A DNA stretch of 64,000 nucleotides from Clostridia bacterium (GTDB lineage Bacteria; Bacillota; Clostridia; Oscillospirales; Acutalibacteraceae), in NCBI GenBank assembly GCA_017414965.1, contig JAFQJL010000025.1, positions 174,371-238,370 on the forward strand, in the 5' to 3' direction. Numbering within the stretch: position 1 is the first letter of the stretch; each line of letters opens with the position of its first letter. The notes under the pieces are model-generated. The model saw nothing but the letters and a program-made list of their open reading frames with translations, had not been told where the DNA came from and did not search any database. The translations under genes were made by a program, and so were the position numbers. This document shows positions 22,272 to 32,082 of the stretch, piece by piece.

Positions 22272-25200
22272 TTATTCCTCGTTTGCTTTTGCGACGGGCT
22301 GCTTAGCCTTGGGATCTGCCGCTTCTGCGTCTTCCTCTTCCTTTTTCTTTTTGCGCTTGACAAGGAAGATGATAAACCACGTAATACCGCCAACGGCAAT
22401 TGCCGCCAGCACCCAAGCCCACCACGGGACAAACATCGACTTGGTGATCGTCGCCCACTGCTCAGTGTACGGATCGCCTTCACCTTCGCCGATATCGCCG
22501 TCCAGCGGATCTTCCTCTTCCGGAAGCTCGATATCGTTGATAACAATATCCTCGATGGGTTCATCCTCGGTCGGGTCATCCTCGACGAGTTCGTCTTCGG
22601 GGACATCCCAATCCAATTCATCCCATTCGCGAGCGCACGGGACACGTGCAAACTGCACCTCGACCACCGCGGATTCGCTGATCTTCGAAATGGTCAGCTG
22701 GTTGTCGGCGACCTTCACCGGCTCACCATTGACGGTGACCTGCTTCACCATATAACCGGCATCCGGCGTGAATTTGATGGTGTGAGTCGTGCCCGGCTTG
22801 ACCTGCTGCAGACCCTGCATGGACGCCTTGCCGTGTCCGCCCTTCACATAAGACAAGAGCGAGTAGGTGTTCGCCTTGGTCAGACGGAACAGCTTGCTGC
22901 CGTCGATCTCGCCTTGATAGGTGATCGTATCGGTATCCAGCGAAACCGTCTTCTTGGCAAACACGTCGTACACCGCGTAGTTGCCCGGCAGCTTGATGGT
23001 CTTGTTACCACCGCCGACATGATGCACGCCGACGTAGGCGCTGTTCGCCCAGATGATGTCGCCCGGATCGTCGGAGTAGATGTGCACACCCGCCATCTCC
23101 AGAATGTTGCGGTAGATCTCACGGCTGAGATAGGTGGAATGGAAGTACACACTGGTCCAGTCGCCCATATCCTTCATCGCGAAACCGATGCGGTTGCTAT
23201 CGTTATAGCGACCGAGCTCGATCACACCGGATTGACCCTCGGCAACCGCGAATTCGTTGGAGTAGTACTTGATGCTCGCGTTGACGTATCCGCCGAATTC
23301 CTGTCCGAGCAGGCCTTCCGTGATCTCGGTAGCATCGTTGGTGACTACGATCTGTCCGCTGGATTTCTCCGGCGTGTTGACGATCTCCATACCGATCAAT
23401 TCCTTCATGTTGGCCATATCCAAGCCTTCATCGTCGATCAGACCGGTCTTATACTGGAAGATGTTGATCTTATCGTCGTTCAAGCAATGCTTGCGGATCG
23501 CCTCGGCGTAGCGGGCGGTCATATGACGAATGTCAAGGAACAGGTAGATCTTGTGCTCCGGCACCAAGCCGTCCACCAACGATTCGATGGTGTAGACGTC
23601 GTAGCTGGCGCCCATGTCACTCAGCATCTTACGGTGCGTCGTGTACATCTGCATATAGTTGATATCGTGGTTGGGATCGCTGGTATCGGCGTAAGCGGAT
23701 CCCTCGGTCGGAATGATGATCGCAAAATCGTTAGTGGGATCCTTTTCCAAGAACGAATAGAACTGGTATTCCGCCACGGCATCGTGAGTGAAATCGTAGA
23801 TCTGCTTCTCCGAATGCCAGCCGCCCATCATATCGTAGTACCACATACCCTGCGCGTTACCGATATTGTAGGCAAGATCGCGCTGGAACTGAATGATGGT
23901 ATCTTCCATAGTGTGGGTGCGACCAATGGAGATGTCATCCTCCACATTCCAGAACGAGGTGGCGTACTGACCGGTCAGCACCGTACGGTTATCCTGCTCG
24001 GCAATGAGCAGTTTGCCGTGCTGTGCGATCGTATCCGGCACCGCCTGCGTGTACGGGCTTTCGCCGAGGTCACGGTCGTTATAGCCAACCGGACTAACGA
24101 AGAAATCCATCAGATCGCTCTTGAACACACGCGTCAGATCGGTATGCGACGTGCCGATTGCCGGACCCATCCACATATAGCCGTAGTAGGCGCCGACGAT
24201 AAACTTGTTATTGGTCGCGTCCTTGATGGTCTTGGCGTAGCTCAGCATCGAATCCGCCGTCATCACGTCCAGCATCAACTTATAGTCGATAGCCTTCTGG
24301 CTGCCGGGCAGATCCGGATCGGCCGCTTCGCCGTAGCCGGAGTAATCGTATTTCCATTCCTCATAGGTCGGCGGCGTGATCGCATCAAAAGACGAAATGG
24401 TCGGATCGTTCCACGCCTCACGCAGGGTTTCGATATCGCCGTACAACCGTTTGGCATAAGCCTTGAAATACTCGTGCGCGGCCGGCGAATCGTCGTAGTA
24501 GCCCATGGTCATCATTTCGCCGGTACGACCGCCGGAGAACTTCACGCCGATCAATCGCGCCCAATACGGCTGCGCCTTCATATGCGCCATCAATTCACCC
24601 AGCAATTCGTTGGCGCGTTTTCTCCACAAGAGCGAGCCAAACGATACATACACGTGGCGAGTTTCCGCGCCATCGGCATCGTAGGTGACGATCTCCTCAT
24701 CCGGATGGCGTTCCAACCACCACTTCGGAGCATCCACGCTGATACCCACGATGATGTACGCTTCCGGAGCGGAGTTGACGACCATGTTCATGATCGAATC
24801 GACCTTGCGGAGATCCAGCGTATCCGTTTCCATATAGATACCGGTTTCCGCCGAATTGGTAAGCGAAAAATGCCAACCCGAAATTGTTTCGATACCGGAC
24901 TGTGCAATGGTGTCGTAGCCGGTGGGACGATTATAGGCGTTGCCTTCCCACCAAAGGTTCGGATAGTTTTCGCCGTTGATAACCAGCTGCGGCGTGCCGT
25001 TGATCGTTTCAACGGACGCTTCGTTTTCAACCGGAACGTAATCGTTGAGCACGCGGAAATCAACAAACTTGTTTTCCAGAATGTCGTCGTTGGTGAACAT
25101 AAAATAGGTTTCGGAAAGCTGAAGCGTATAGCTGCCGTCCTCAATGTAATCCGGCAACGAAACCTGCATCTTCACTGAGAACTCTTCTCCGACCGGCCAC

Positions 25201-28200
25201 TTGGTCATATCGCCGTTTTCCAAAATAGTGGCGGTGACGGTGGTGAGCGAATCAATGGAGTTCTTGCGCCAGATGGTCATCTGCATCGGCGAAGTCGTCT
25301 CCGGCTTGGCGAAGATCTTCATATTCATCGTAAACTCAAAGGTCAGGTCGCGCACCAGAGTGTCCGCGCCGTCTACGCTAATGAGCTCGATCTGGTTGTC
25401 AATGTACGCAGAGGTGTCAAACAACACACCGCCCCACGGCTGCGTCGGCGGCGCGCCGTAAGAAATGACGCGTTTCCATTCGGAATCGTCAAAGCCCACT
25501 TCATTCCAACCCTTCGGGGCATCTTCTTCCGTCGGCGGATTGAGATAGACGGTCGATTGCGAGCCGGAGAGAACCTCCAACACCTTACCGCTCGGCAGCT
25601 GCCAACGTCCGTCGTACAACAGACCGCCGTAAGCACCGTGGTTGTACAGCTTGAACGCCACAACGTTCTCGCCCTTGACGAGATGTTTTGCCAAATCGAT
25701 AACCAGAATGTTGGTCCAAACGTCCAAACCGGCATCCAAATTATCGTAAATCAACTTGCCGTTCACAAACAACTGATAGTTATCGTCGCCGGTGCACTGG
25801 AACGGCGCCGTCTCCGGCAGTTCATCCAGTGTAAACGACTGGCGATAGTAAGAATGATCGTATTGATCGAAGTCCATTGCGCTGGGAGCATAACCAACCC
25901 AGTGGCCGTTCCACGACATCGTGGTAGCGGGCTTGGCAAGCAGCATCAGCACAACGTCGCTGACGTTCAGCTCTGCGCCGGCGCGTACCGCCAGTTCCAG
26001 ATCCATATTGGTGGCAGAAGCCGCCGTAAAGCGAATTTCTTCGGTCTGCCACTTACCGCCCGTTGCACCGAGTTGGAAGCTCTGCTTTTCGCCGGTGTAT
26101 TCTTCGTTGCGGTAATTATAGAAGCGCAGATTTGCCGTCACCGCATAGTCGCTCTTATAGCGGATCTGATAGGCGTACTGGTATTCGGTGGCAGTCGTGT
26201 CGGTACGCATCACCATCTTGCCGCCGTTCTTTGCGACTTTCAAGTTGGCGTACGTTCCTTCCTTGGCGTCCACCTTCTGCGTAAGGGTCGCACCCTCGGC
26301 CTTCCAGAAAGCGAAATTGCCCGCATCGTCCAACGCGTGGAAGTCGTCCGCCGTGACGACGATATCGTAATCGTCCTCCACTTGATCAAAGAAGATATCG
26401 TCCAGCCATACCTCACCGGCACCCATGTTCATCACGAACACCAGCGCCACGTATTTGACCGGCGCGCCGTTAACTTCCGTGCGGATTTTGGTGCGGGTGA
26501 CGACCTGTCGCCAATCGGACACTTCGTCGCTGCCGCTGAAGGTCGCACGCGTGCCGCCCGTGTGGCTCGCCATGGCATCGACACCCGACTCAAACAGCTT
26601 CACACCGTTTTCGTCGTAATACCACAACGAGAGATTGATATTGCCATGCGAACCGCCGCGGGAGCGCATCCAGAAGGAATGCTCGTAAACGCGGACGTCG
26701 CCCTCTTGCGAAATCGGCAACAGCTCCGTGCCCAGCAGATACGCTCCGCCGGTGCGGGTATCGTACTTGAGGTGCGCAGACTGTTTACCGCTGTGGTAAT
26801 ACTCGGTGCTGATATCCAGTACCGGATCGGGACTGCCGGCGTTGCAGAAATACCAGCTGGCCGGCGCACCGGTCGAATCGACCTCTTCGAAGTCGAGCAC
26901 CGAGGCGGCGTACTTGTTCGCCTCGTCAACCGTCGTCGGCGCAAACTCTTTCTCCACAACGACCGCATCCAGCATCAGCAATTCCGCTGCACCGATCTTC
27001 AACGTCAGGTAACCCTGCGCACAGGTATCGCCGGTAGTCACCGTCATACGAATGTGCTGCCAGCCTTCCGGATTGCGGGGATTGATGGTAGAGCCATACA
27101 CCCAGTTGTTCCAAGCAAAGCCGGTCGACGTCGCCTGCTTGCGCCAGTTGTTTTCCTCCGCGCCGCTGTAGACATAGATCGGCGCACCGTTTCCATCGGC
27201 ATCCAGCATATACAGCGTCGAAGAGAAGCGGTTGTTCGTCGACGGAGACTTGGTCTTGATCCAATACGAGATGGCATAGGTGGCGTTCGGATCCAACTCG
27301 AACACACCGGAGGTCAGCGTACCGCCGGGGGTATTGGTCAGTTTGAGTGCATAATCGCCACTCTTGGTGTCGCCCATAGCCATCGACAGACTGCCGGCGC
27401 CATTGAAGTTCCAGCCAACCGGAACGCCGTCGCCATATTCAAAGTCGAAATTCAGGCGAGCCTCGCCCATCAGTTCGATATTCACGTCGTCCAGCAGATA
27501 ACCGGCGCCCGCCGTCGAACAGAAGAAGCTGGCATCCAGATACTGTGCACCGGCCGGTGCGTCGAAGTCGACCACGACCGTCTGCCAACCGTCGGTATCG
27601 GACAGCGACAGGATCGGCACCTGCATATAGACGGTGGCATCGCCGTCAACCAGCGTGCGTGCCTTATCTTTGTAGAACAGCAGTCGCAGCAGCATACCGT
27701 CGCGCGCCGCTTCGTCCGCCTTCACGCGGAAGGTCAAGCGATGGGCCTGGTCGCCAAGTGCCGCCGACATACCCGACACACCAACAGTATCGGTGACGTT
27801 CACCGCGCTGGCAGCAACCGCCACCTTCGCCTTAAACGAAACGGTATACTCGGTGGCATCGGACGCCGCCCAAGCGCCCCATTTCTGGTTGTTATCGCCG
27901 GTGATCTTCAGCACCTTGCTGTTCTTCTCGGTGGAATTTACCACCTCCAGCGCCGTGCCGTATCCGCCCCAGCCATCCATACCGGCTTCAAAGTCGCCGT
28001 TGGTTACCAGATTGGTGTCGCTTCCCTTGGCGGTGATCTTCACATCGTCCAAATACGCGATGTAATTCGGACGCAGATTGAAACGAATGTGCGGCTGCGT
28101 ATGCGCCGCCGACGCCGTGTAGGTCATCTTGTAGGTTGCCCAACCGTCCGCATCCACGTCGCCGTCGAGCAGTTCCAGATCGGCAACGGTCGAACCGCTT

Positions 28201-31200
28201 TCGGTGATGCGGATCCAGTTAAACGCACGCAAGCCCTCTTGCACCGCGCCGTCGTAAGTATACAACGCCGCATCGCCCGTATGGGCCGAGCCCCAGAAAT
28301 TCGGGTGGCCGCCTGTGTGAGTGGTAAAGCCCGCATTCTTAAAGCCAATCTCGCGCGGGGCATCCCCTTCCTCTTCCACCGTCAGATTGGCAAAGTAGTA
28401 CTTCGCCACACCGGTCACAGAGGTCTGCACCGGCAACACGCGGAGGCTGACAAGCGGCAACTGTGCGCCTTCGGCAACGGATTGCACAAAGCTGATCTTC
28501 GTCCAGCCATTGCTCATTGATTCCTTGGTGACACTCGGAATACTGCCGTTCGGCGCACGCAATACCGGATAATGCTCGTAGGCCACCGAATCGGTCTTGA
28601 AATAGTAGCTGAAGCGGTAGATCTTACCAACTTCCAGCTTTCGTACGACCGCCGACGAATTGACGTCGGTCATATAATCGTCGTTATACGGCTTGGTCAT
28701 CACCATCACGTTGCCATATTCCGCATGGCTCTCGACCGCCACAGTCGCATTGCCGTGCAGCTCGTTGGCCGACTGCGAGATGGACCAGCCCACCGTGCCG
28801 TTTGCAAAATTACCGTTTGCAAACAGCGGCTGATATTCTTCAAACGAAACATCGGCGAACTTGTAGGTAACACCTTCAGCCAACGCCAGATGCAGCATCG
28901 GATTTTCGTAACCGGCTTCAAATGCCACGTCCACGCGGTACTCTTTCCAGACACCGTTGGAAGCAATCAATTTGGTTTCCGCCGTTTTACCGCTGCCGTC
29001 CGCTTTGGTAAAGTAGACCGCGCCGAGATCCGCCGCCGCGATCGCGCTGTTGCGCGTGCGGAAGCGCAGCGTGTACTTCTTACCGATCTCCACCGGCTTG
29101 GTAAACGCACGGTAGGTCACGCTCGAGCCGCCCGTCGCACCGGTAATGCTCATCGCATTGCCGCTTTCGGCGCCCGCCGAGCCGGCCACGATGTTGGAGG
29201 CGGCAATGCCGTTCCAATCCTTCGTGCCGTCGCCCTCCGTGAAGTTGCCGTTGACGATCCACGCCGCCGGTTCATCCGGCGGGCACTCGCCCAGATCGGT
29301 CAGCACCAGGTCAGCAATCGAGAACCAATCACCCGCCACCACATACGGCATAAACGTCACGCCGGTGTAGGTTCTTTCTTTCGTATCAAATTCATAAGTA
29401 ACCGACGTCCAATCGGTCGCTGTGCCGGTCAGGAAATCACCCAAAACCGTGTACCCGGTATATCCGCAGACGCGCACCGCCGAATCGGCCGCCAAAGACG
29501 ACTTGTACTTAAAGGTCAGGCGATAGTTATGGTTTGCCTGCGTGGGCATGGTATAGATCGCATTGGCACCACGCACAGAAGCCGTCGCCGTAAACGTCTT
29601 ATAAGCCCCCACAACCGGATCCAGCTGCCACGGGCTATCCGTCCAACCATCCGAAAAACGCGTCCAGAACGCCAGTTCACCCTCATCGGGGCCGGGCGGT
29701 GCCGGCGGATTGGTCGAGGTCGAGGTGCTCGTCGAGGTCGAGGTGCTGGTCGAAGTCGAGGTGCTCGTCGAGGTCGAAGTACTCGTCGAAGTCGAAGTGC
29801 TGGTCGAAGTCGAGGTGCTCGTCGAGGTCGAGGTACTCGTCGAGGTCGAAGTGCTCGTCGAGGTCGAGGTACTCGTCGAGGTCGAAGTGCCGATCTTTTC
29901 TACAATTTTCAAATTTGCAAGCGAGATGCTCTCGTTATACGGCAGCACCGACTCAATGCGGAAATGCACGCAGTTCGCCGCTTTTTCGACAATCTCAAAT
30001 TCAAAGTGCTGCCACGCGGTCGTCAGCGCCGCATGACCAATCGGCGTCGTGCCCAGACCGGTACCGCCGTTATACAGGAACGGGGACATCTGCATCGAGC
30101 CGGTCGATACCTTCGCATCAAAGGACATCACATACGTCTTGGTATCATCCAGCGCAGTAAAGTTCACGTTGATATCCGCGGCATTGCGGGCACAATCGTC
30201 CGGATCTGCCGTGATGGTCCAGATGGAGCCATAGGTCGCATCTGTGCCCTGCGCAATAGTGATCTGCTTGGCGGCGTTGTCGTTCGCCTGATAGCTCCAC
30301 ATATCCGCGCCGGTATACATATTTTCCGGCTCCGGCAGAAGATCCGCCTTCTCCGTGACCGAAATGTTCGCGAGCGAAATCGTCTCGTTATACGGCAGCA
30401 CCGCTTCAATGCGGAAATGCACGCAGTTCGCCGCTTTTTCGACAATCTCAAATTCAAAGTGCTGCCACGCAGTCGTCAGCGCCGCATGACCAATCGGCGT
30501 CGTGCCCAGACCGGTGCCGCCGCTATACAGGAACGGGGATATTTGCATCGTGCCGGTCGATACCTTTGCATCGAAAGCCACCACGTACGTCTTGGTGCCA
30601 TCCAACGTGTTGAGGTTCATATTAATATCCGCGGCATTGCGGGCGCAATCGTCCGGATCTGCCGTGATGGTCCAGATAGAGCCATAAGTCGCATCCGTAC
30701 CCTGCGCAATGGTGATCTGCTTGGCGGCGTTGTCGTTCGCCTGATAGCTCCACAAATCCGTGCCGTCGTACATATTTGCCGGCGCACTGCCCAAATCGTA
30801 CGAAATCGTGCTCAGATCGGCAATCTTGGTAAGGGTGATCTCGTCAAATGCCACCGCCGTCTCGGCGGTACCGCCAACGGCACTCAAACACAACGTTGCC
30901 GTGCCGATCACATCGGCCGTTTCAAACTGCAGCGTCACTTCCTGCCAACCGCCAGCCGGGGTGTTACCGTCCTGCTTATACGGCACCAGCGAAGCCGAAG
31001 CGCCGTTGTTGATCGCCGTTACCGTCAAAGCACCGGTCGCATTGACGGCGTCAGTCGCCTTAATATAGTAATGCAACTCGTACAGCGCGAAGGATTCCAG
31101 CGCCACCTCCTGACGCAGATCCGCCGCCTTGCCTGCCGGATACAGAGAGGCCGCCTTGCCAAACCAACCGGTCACCACGTCCGCTTCGCCCGAAGCCGTC

Positions 31201-31829
31201 CAATCGGTCAAATTCTTGGAGAAGCCGGCGTTTTTGATCGCGACCTGTGCGCCCTCTGCCTCATAGGCAGGAGCGTCGTGGGTGCGCTTGAGCGACACGT
31301 TGTCAACAGTAGCCGTGCCACCCGTCACCTCAAACACCACCGACAGACCAACCACATCCGGCGCCGTGCGGAACGTGTAGGTCACGTGCTCGACGTTGCC
31401 GGATCTCACCGTCGTCGGAAGTTCGATCTCGACGTTGCCGGCAACCGAAGCCGCGCTGACGCCGGCCTGCGCCACGGAAGCCACGAACGTCGCCTCCGGC
31501 GTAAGCGTTACGTCAAAGCTGACGGTATAATCCGCCTCGGCAGACGCTTCACCCTGCCGGCTTTCCAGCAAGGCGTGATTATCCCCAAAGGAGAGTACGG
31601 CTGCTTCATTCTTGGCAACAACATCGCCAGTAACGTACCAGCCATCCAATCCGTCGCCAAAATCACCGTTGGTGATCAGATCCGCGGCATACGCCGAGGA
31701 GAAGATCCCAAACGGTAGGCAAGACAGCATCATTGCCAGCGCCAGCACAACCGCCGCTACACGCGTTCGGTTAGAGCGCCGCAACACCGCCGCCATTTTC
31801 TCGAAAATATTATGAAGCCACCGTTTCAT
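22272..31829 (-). CDS. giant membrane-anchored multi-module glycosidase, GH42-like catalytic barrel (3185 residues)
   Basis: Extended signal peptide about 1-48 (ending CLPFGIFSSAYA); many beta-sandwich carbohydrate-binding-like modules, including a near-identical 151-residue tandem duplication (about 350-650); an alternating Ser/Thr linker (about 647-706); more modules; a GH2-like jelly roll (about 1970-2130; CTGDDNYQLFVNGKLIYD); a TIM barrel (about 2283-2760); a beta repeat (SYVKGGHGKASMQGL) and a C-terminal transmembrane helix (about 3136-3160) with KRKKKKEEE tail. GH42-like features are YFKAYAKRLYGDIETLREAW and HGKLLIAEQDNRTVLTG, whose Glu (about 2610) is the nucleophile candidate; GRTGE (about 2435) may hold the acid/base. 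It faces the outside and should attack a galactose-type or related linkage in a large glycan. GGAGG precedes ATG 31829. The gene at 38821-48516 is a full-length paralogue. Confidence 0.87.
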   Translation of the reverse strand: MKRWLHNIFEKMAAVLRRSNRTRVAAVVLALAMMLSCLPFGIFSSAYAADLITNGDFGDGLDGWYVTGDVVAKNEAAVLSFGDNHALLESRQGEASAEADYTVSFDVTLTPEATFVASVAQAGVSAASVAGNVEIELPTTVRSGNVEHVTYTFRTAPDVVGLSVVFEVTGGTATVDNVSLKRTHDAPAYEAEGAQVAIKNAGFSKNLTDWTASGEADVVTGWFGKAASLYPAGKAADLRQEVALESFALYELHYYIKATDAVNATGALTVTAINNGASASLVPYKQDGNTPAGGWQEVTLQFETADVIGTATLCLSAVGGTAETAVAFDEITLTKIADLSTISYDLGSAPANMYDGTDLWSYQANDNAAKQITIAQGTDATYGSIWTITADPDDCARNAADINMNLNTLDGTKTYVVAFDAKVSTGTMQISPFLYSGGTGLGTTPIGHAALTTAWQHFEFEIVEKAANCVHFRIEAVLPYNETISLANISVTEKADLLPEPENMYTGADMWSYQANDNAAKQITIAQGTDATYGSIWTITADPDDCARNAADINVNFTALDDTKTYVMSFDAKVSTGSMQMSPFLYNGGTGLGTTPIGHAALTTAWQHFEFEIVEKAANCVHFRIESVLPYNESISLANLKIVEKIGTSTSTSTSTSTSTSTSTSTSTSTSTSTSTSTSTSTSTSTSTSTSTSTSTSTSTSTSTSTNPPAPPGPDEGELAFWTRFSDGWTDSPWQLDPVVGAYKTFTATASVRGANAIYTMPTQANHNYRLTFKYKSSLAADSAVRVCGYTGYTVLGDFLTGTATDWTSVTYEFDTKERTYTGVTFMPYVVAGDWFSIADLVLTDLGECPPDEPAAWIVNGNFTEGDGTKDWNGIAASNIVAGSAGAESGNAMSITGATGGSSVTYRAFTKPVEIGKKYTLRFRTRNSAIAAADLGAVYFTKADGSGKTAETKLIASNGVWKEYRVDVAFEAGYENPMLHLALAEGVTYKFADVSFEEYQPLFANGNFANGTVGWSISQSANELHGNATVAVESHAEYGNVMVMTKPYNDDYMTDVNSSAVVRKLEVGKIYRFSYYFKTDSVAYEHYPVLRAPNGSIPSVTKESMSNGWTKISFVQSVAEGAQLPLVSLRVLPVQTSVTGVAKYYFANLTVEEEGDAPREIGFKNAGFTTHTGGHPNFWGSAHTGDAALYTYDGAVQEGLRAFNWIRITESGSTVADLELLDGDVDADGWATYKMTYTASAAHTQPHIRFNLRPNYIAYLDDVKITAKGSDTNLVTNGDFEAGMDGWGGYGTALEVVNSTEKNSKVLKITGDNNQKWGAWAASDATEYTVSFKAKVAVAASAVNVTDTVGVSGMSAALGDQAHRLTFRVKADEAARDGMLLRLLFYKDKARTLVDGDATVYMQVPILSLSDTDGWQTVVVDFDAPAGAQYLDASFFCSTAGAGYLLDDVNIELMGEARLNFDFEYGDGVPVGWNFNGAGSLSMAMGDTKSGDYALKLTNTPGGTLTSGVFELDPNATYAISYWIKTKSPSTNNRFSSTLYMLDADGNGAPIYVYSGAEENNWRKQATSTGFAWNNWVYGSTINPRNPEGWQHIRMTVTTGDTCAQGYLTLKIGAAELLMLDAVVVEKEFAPTTVDEANKYAASVLDFEEVDSTGAPASWYFCNAGSPDPVLDISTEYYHSGKQSAHLKYDTRTGGAYLLGTELLPISQEGDVRVYEHSFWMRSRGGSHGNINLSLWYYDENGVKLFESGVDAMASHTGGTRATFSGSDEVSDWRQVVTRTKIRTEVNGAPVKYVALVFVMNMGAGEVWLDDIFFDQVEDDYDIVVTADDFHALDDAGNFAFWKAEGATLTQKVDAKEGTYANLKVAKNGGKMVMRTDTTATEYQYAYQIRYKSDYAVTANLRFYNYRNEEYTGEKQSFQLGATGGKWQTEEIRFTAASATNMDLELAVRAGAELNVSDVVLMLLAKPATTMSWNGHWVGYAPSAMDFDQYDHSYYRQSFTLDELPETAPFQCTGDDNYQLFVNGKLIYDNLDAGLDVWTNILVIDLAKHLVKGENVVAFKLYNHGAYGGLLYDGRWQLPSGKVLEVLSGSQSTVYLNPPTEEDAPKGWNEVGFDDSEWKRVISYGAPPTQPWGGVLFDTSAYIDNQIELISVDGADTLVRDLTFEFTMNMKIFAKPETTSPMQMTIWRKNSIDSLTTVTATILENGDMTKWPVGEEFSVKMQVSLPDYIEDGSYTLQLSETYFMFTNDDILENKFVDFRVLNDYVPVENEASVETINGTPQLVINGENYPNLWWEGNAYNRPTGYDTIAQSGIETISGWHFSLTNSAETGIYMETDTLDLRKVDSIMNMVVNSAPEAYIIVGISVDAPKWWLERHPDEEIVTYDADGAETRHVYVSFGSLLWRKRANELLGELMAHMKAQPYWARLIGVKFSGGRTGEMMTMGYYDDSPAAHEYFKAYAKRLYGDIETLREAWNDPTISSFDAITPPTYEEWKYDYSGYGEAADPDLPGSQKAIDYKLMLDVMTADSMLSYAKTIKDATNNKFIVGAYYGYMWMGPAIGTSHTDLTRVFKSDLMDFFVSPVGYNDRDLGESPYTQAVPDTIAQHGKLLIAEQDNRTVLTGQYATSFWNVEDDISIGRTHTMEDTIIQFQRDLAYNIGNAQGMWYYDMMGGWHSEKQIYDFTHDAVAEYQFYSFLEKDPTNDFAIIIPTEGSAYADTSDPNHDINYMQMYTTHRKMLSDMGASYDVYTIESLVDGLVPEHKIYLFLDIRHMTARYAEAIRKHCLNDDKINIFQYKTGLIDDEGLDMANMKELIGMEIVNTPEKSSGQIVVTNDATEITEGLLGQEFGGYVNASIKYYSNEFAVAEGQSGVIELGRYNDSNRIGFAMKDMGDWTSVYFHSTYLSREIYRNILEMAGVHIYSDDPGDIIWANSAYVGVHHVGGGNKTIKLPGNYAVYDVFAKKTVSLDTDTITYQGEIDGSKLFRLTKANTYSLLSYVKGGHGKASMQGLQQVKPGTTHTIKFTPDAGYMVKQVTVNGEPVKVADNQLTISKISESAVVEVQFARVPCAREWDELDWDVPEDELVEDDPTEDEPIEDIVINDIELPEEEDPLDGDIGEGEGDPYTEQWATITKSMFVPWWAWVLAAIAVGGITWFIIFLVKRKKKKEEEDAEAADPKAKQPVAKANEE
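29711..29889 (-). repeat. 18-bp tandem repeat encoding a (Ser-Thr)n linker
   Basis: About ten copies of an 18-bp unit (plus-strand type GTGCTCGTCGAGGTCGAG) with a few synonymous changes. In frame it encodes nearly 60 residues of strictly alternating Ser and Thr, a flexible linker. Copy number is probably variable between strains because of the DNA-level repetition. Confidence 0.93.
29896..30776 (-). repeat. tandem duplication of a 453-bp module inside the 3185-residue glycosidase gene
   Basis: Two consecutive units of 151 codons (about 30324-30776 and 29896-30323) are nearly identical in DNA and protein; both begin NMY(D/T)G(T/A)D(L/M)WSYQANDNAAKQ and contain IVEKAANCVHFRIE. The offset between matching bases is exactly 453. 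The high DNA identity indicates recent duplication. Confidence 0.92.
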
Positions 31830-31911
31830 AATACCCCTCCATTCTTGGAAATTTTAATAATACTGAAATAAGTGTCAAAAATACCGCCTATTTCGATTAA
31901 TATTTTATTCA

Positions 31912-31940
31912 ATTATACCATTATATATAAAATGCCGCAA
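31912..31940 (-). promoter_or_regulatory. promoter of the 3185-residue glycosidase gene
   Basis: Minus strand TTGCGG (31935-31940), 17-base spacer, TATAAT (31912-31917). A second candidate downstream, TTGACA-N16-TAAAAT (31851-31878), would give a very short leader. The 15-bp sequence at 31973-31987 shared with 22061-22075 lies upstream of the -35. Confidence 0.7.
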
Positions 31941-32032
31941 GGAAAATCTTTATTTAATGTCTTCTCAAATAGGAATATTTTAAGATTGTATAACGCGTGC
32001 TTTTCCCTCCTTGTAGGGTGCGAAAGCAAACG

Positions 32033-32067
32033 AAAAATGCCTCCCGAAAACTCGGGAGGCGTTTTTG
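32033..32067 (-). terminator. terminator after the first YNxPEME peptide gene
   Basis: Stem TGCCTCCCGA/TCGGGAGGCG (one G-U pair) flanked by A and T runs, 16 bp beyond the stop codon. Third member of the same hairpin family in this locus. Confidence 0.94.
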
Positions 32068-32082
32068 GTTATTGCCATTCGA

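Noticed and set aside
29711..29889. Regular short repeats that at first look like a CRISPR or iteron array.
   Set aside because: The units are 18 bp without spacers and lie in frame inside a glycosidase gene, coding for a Ser-Thr linker.
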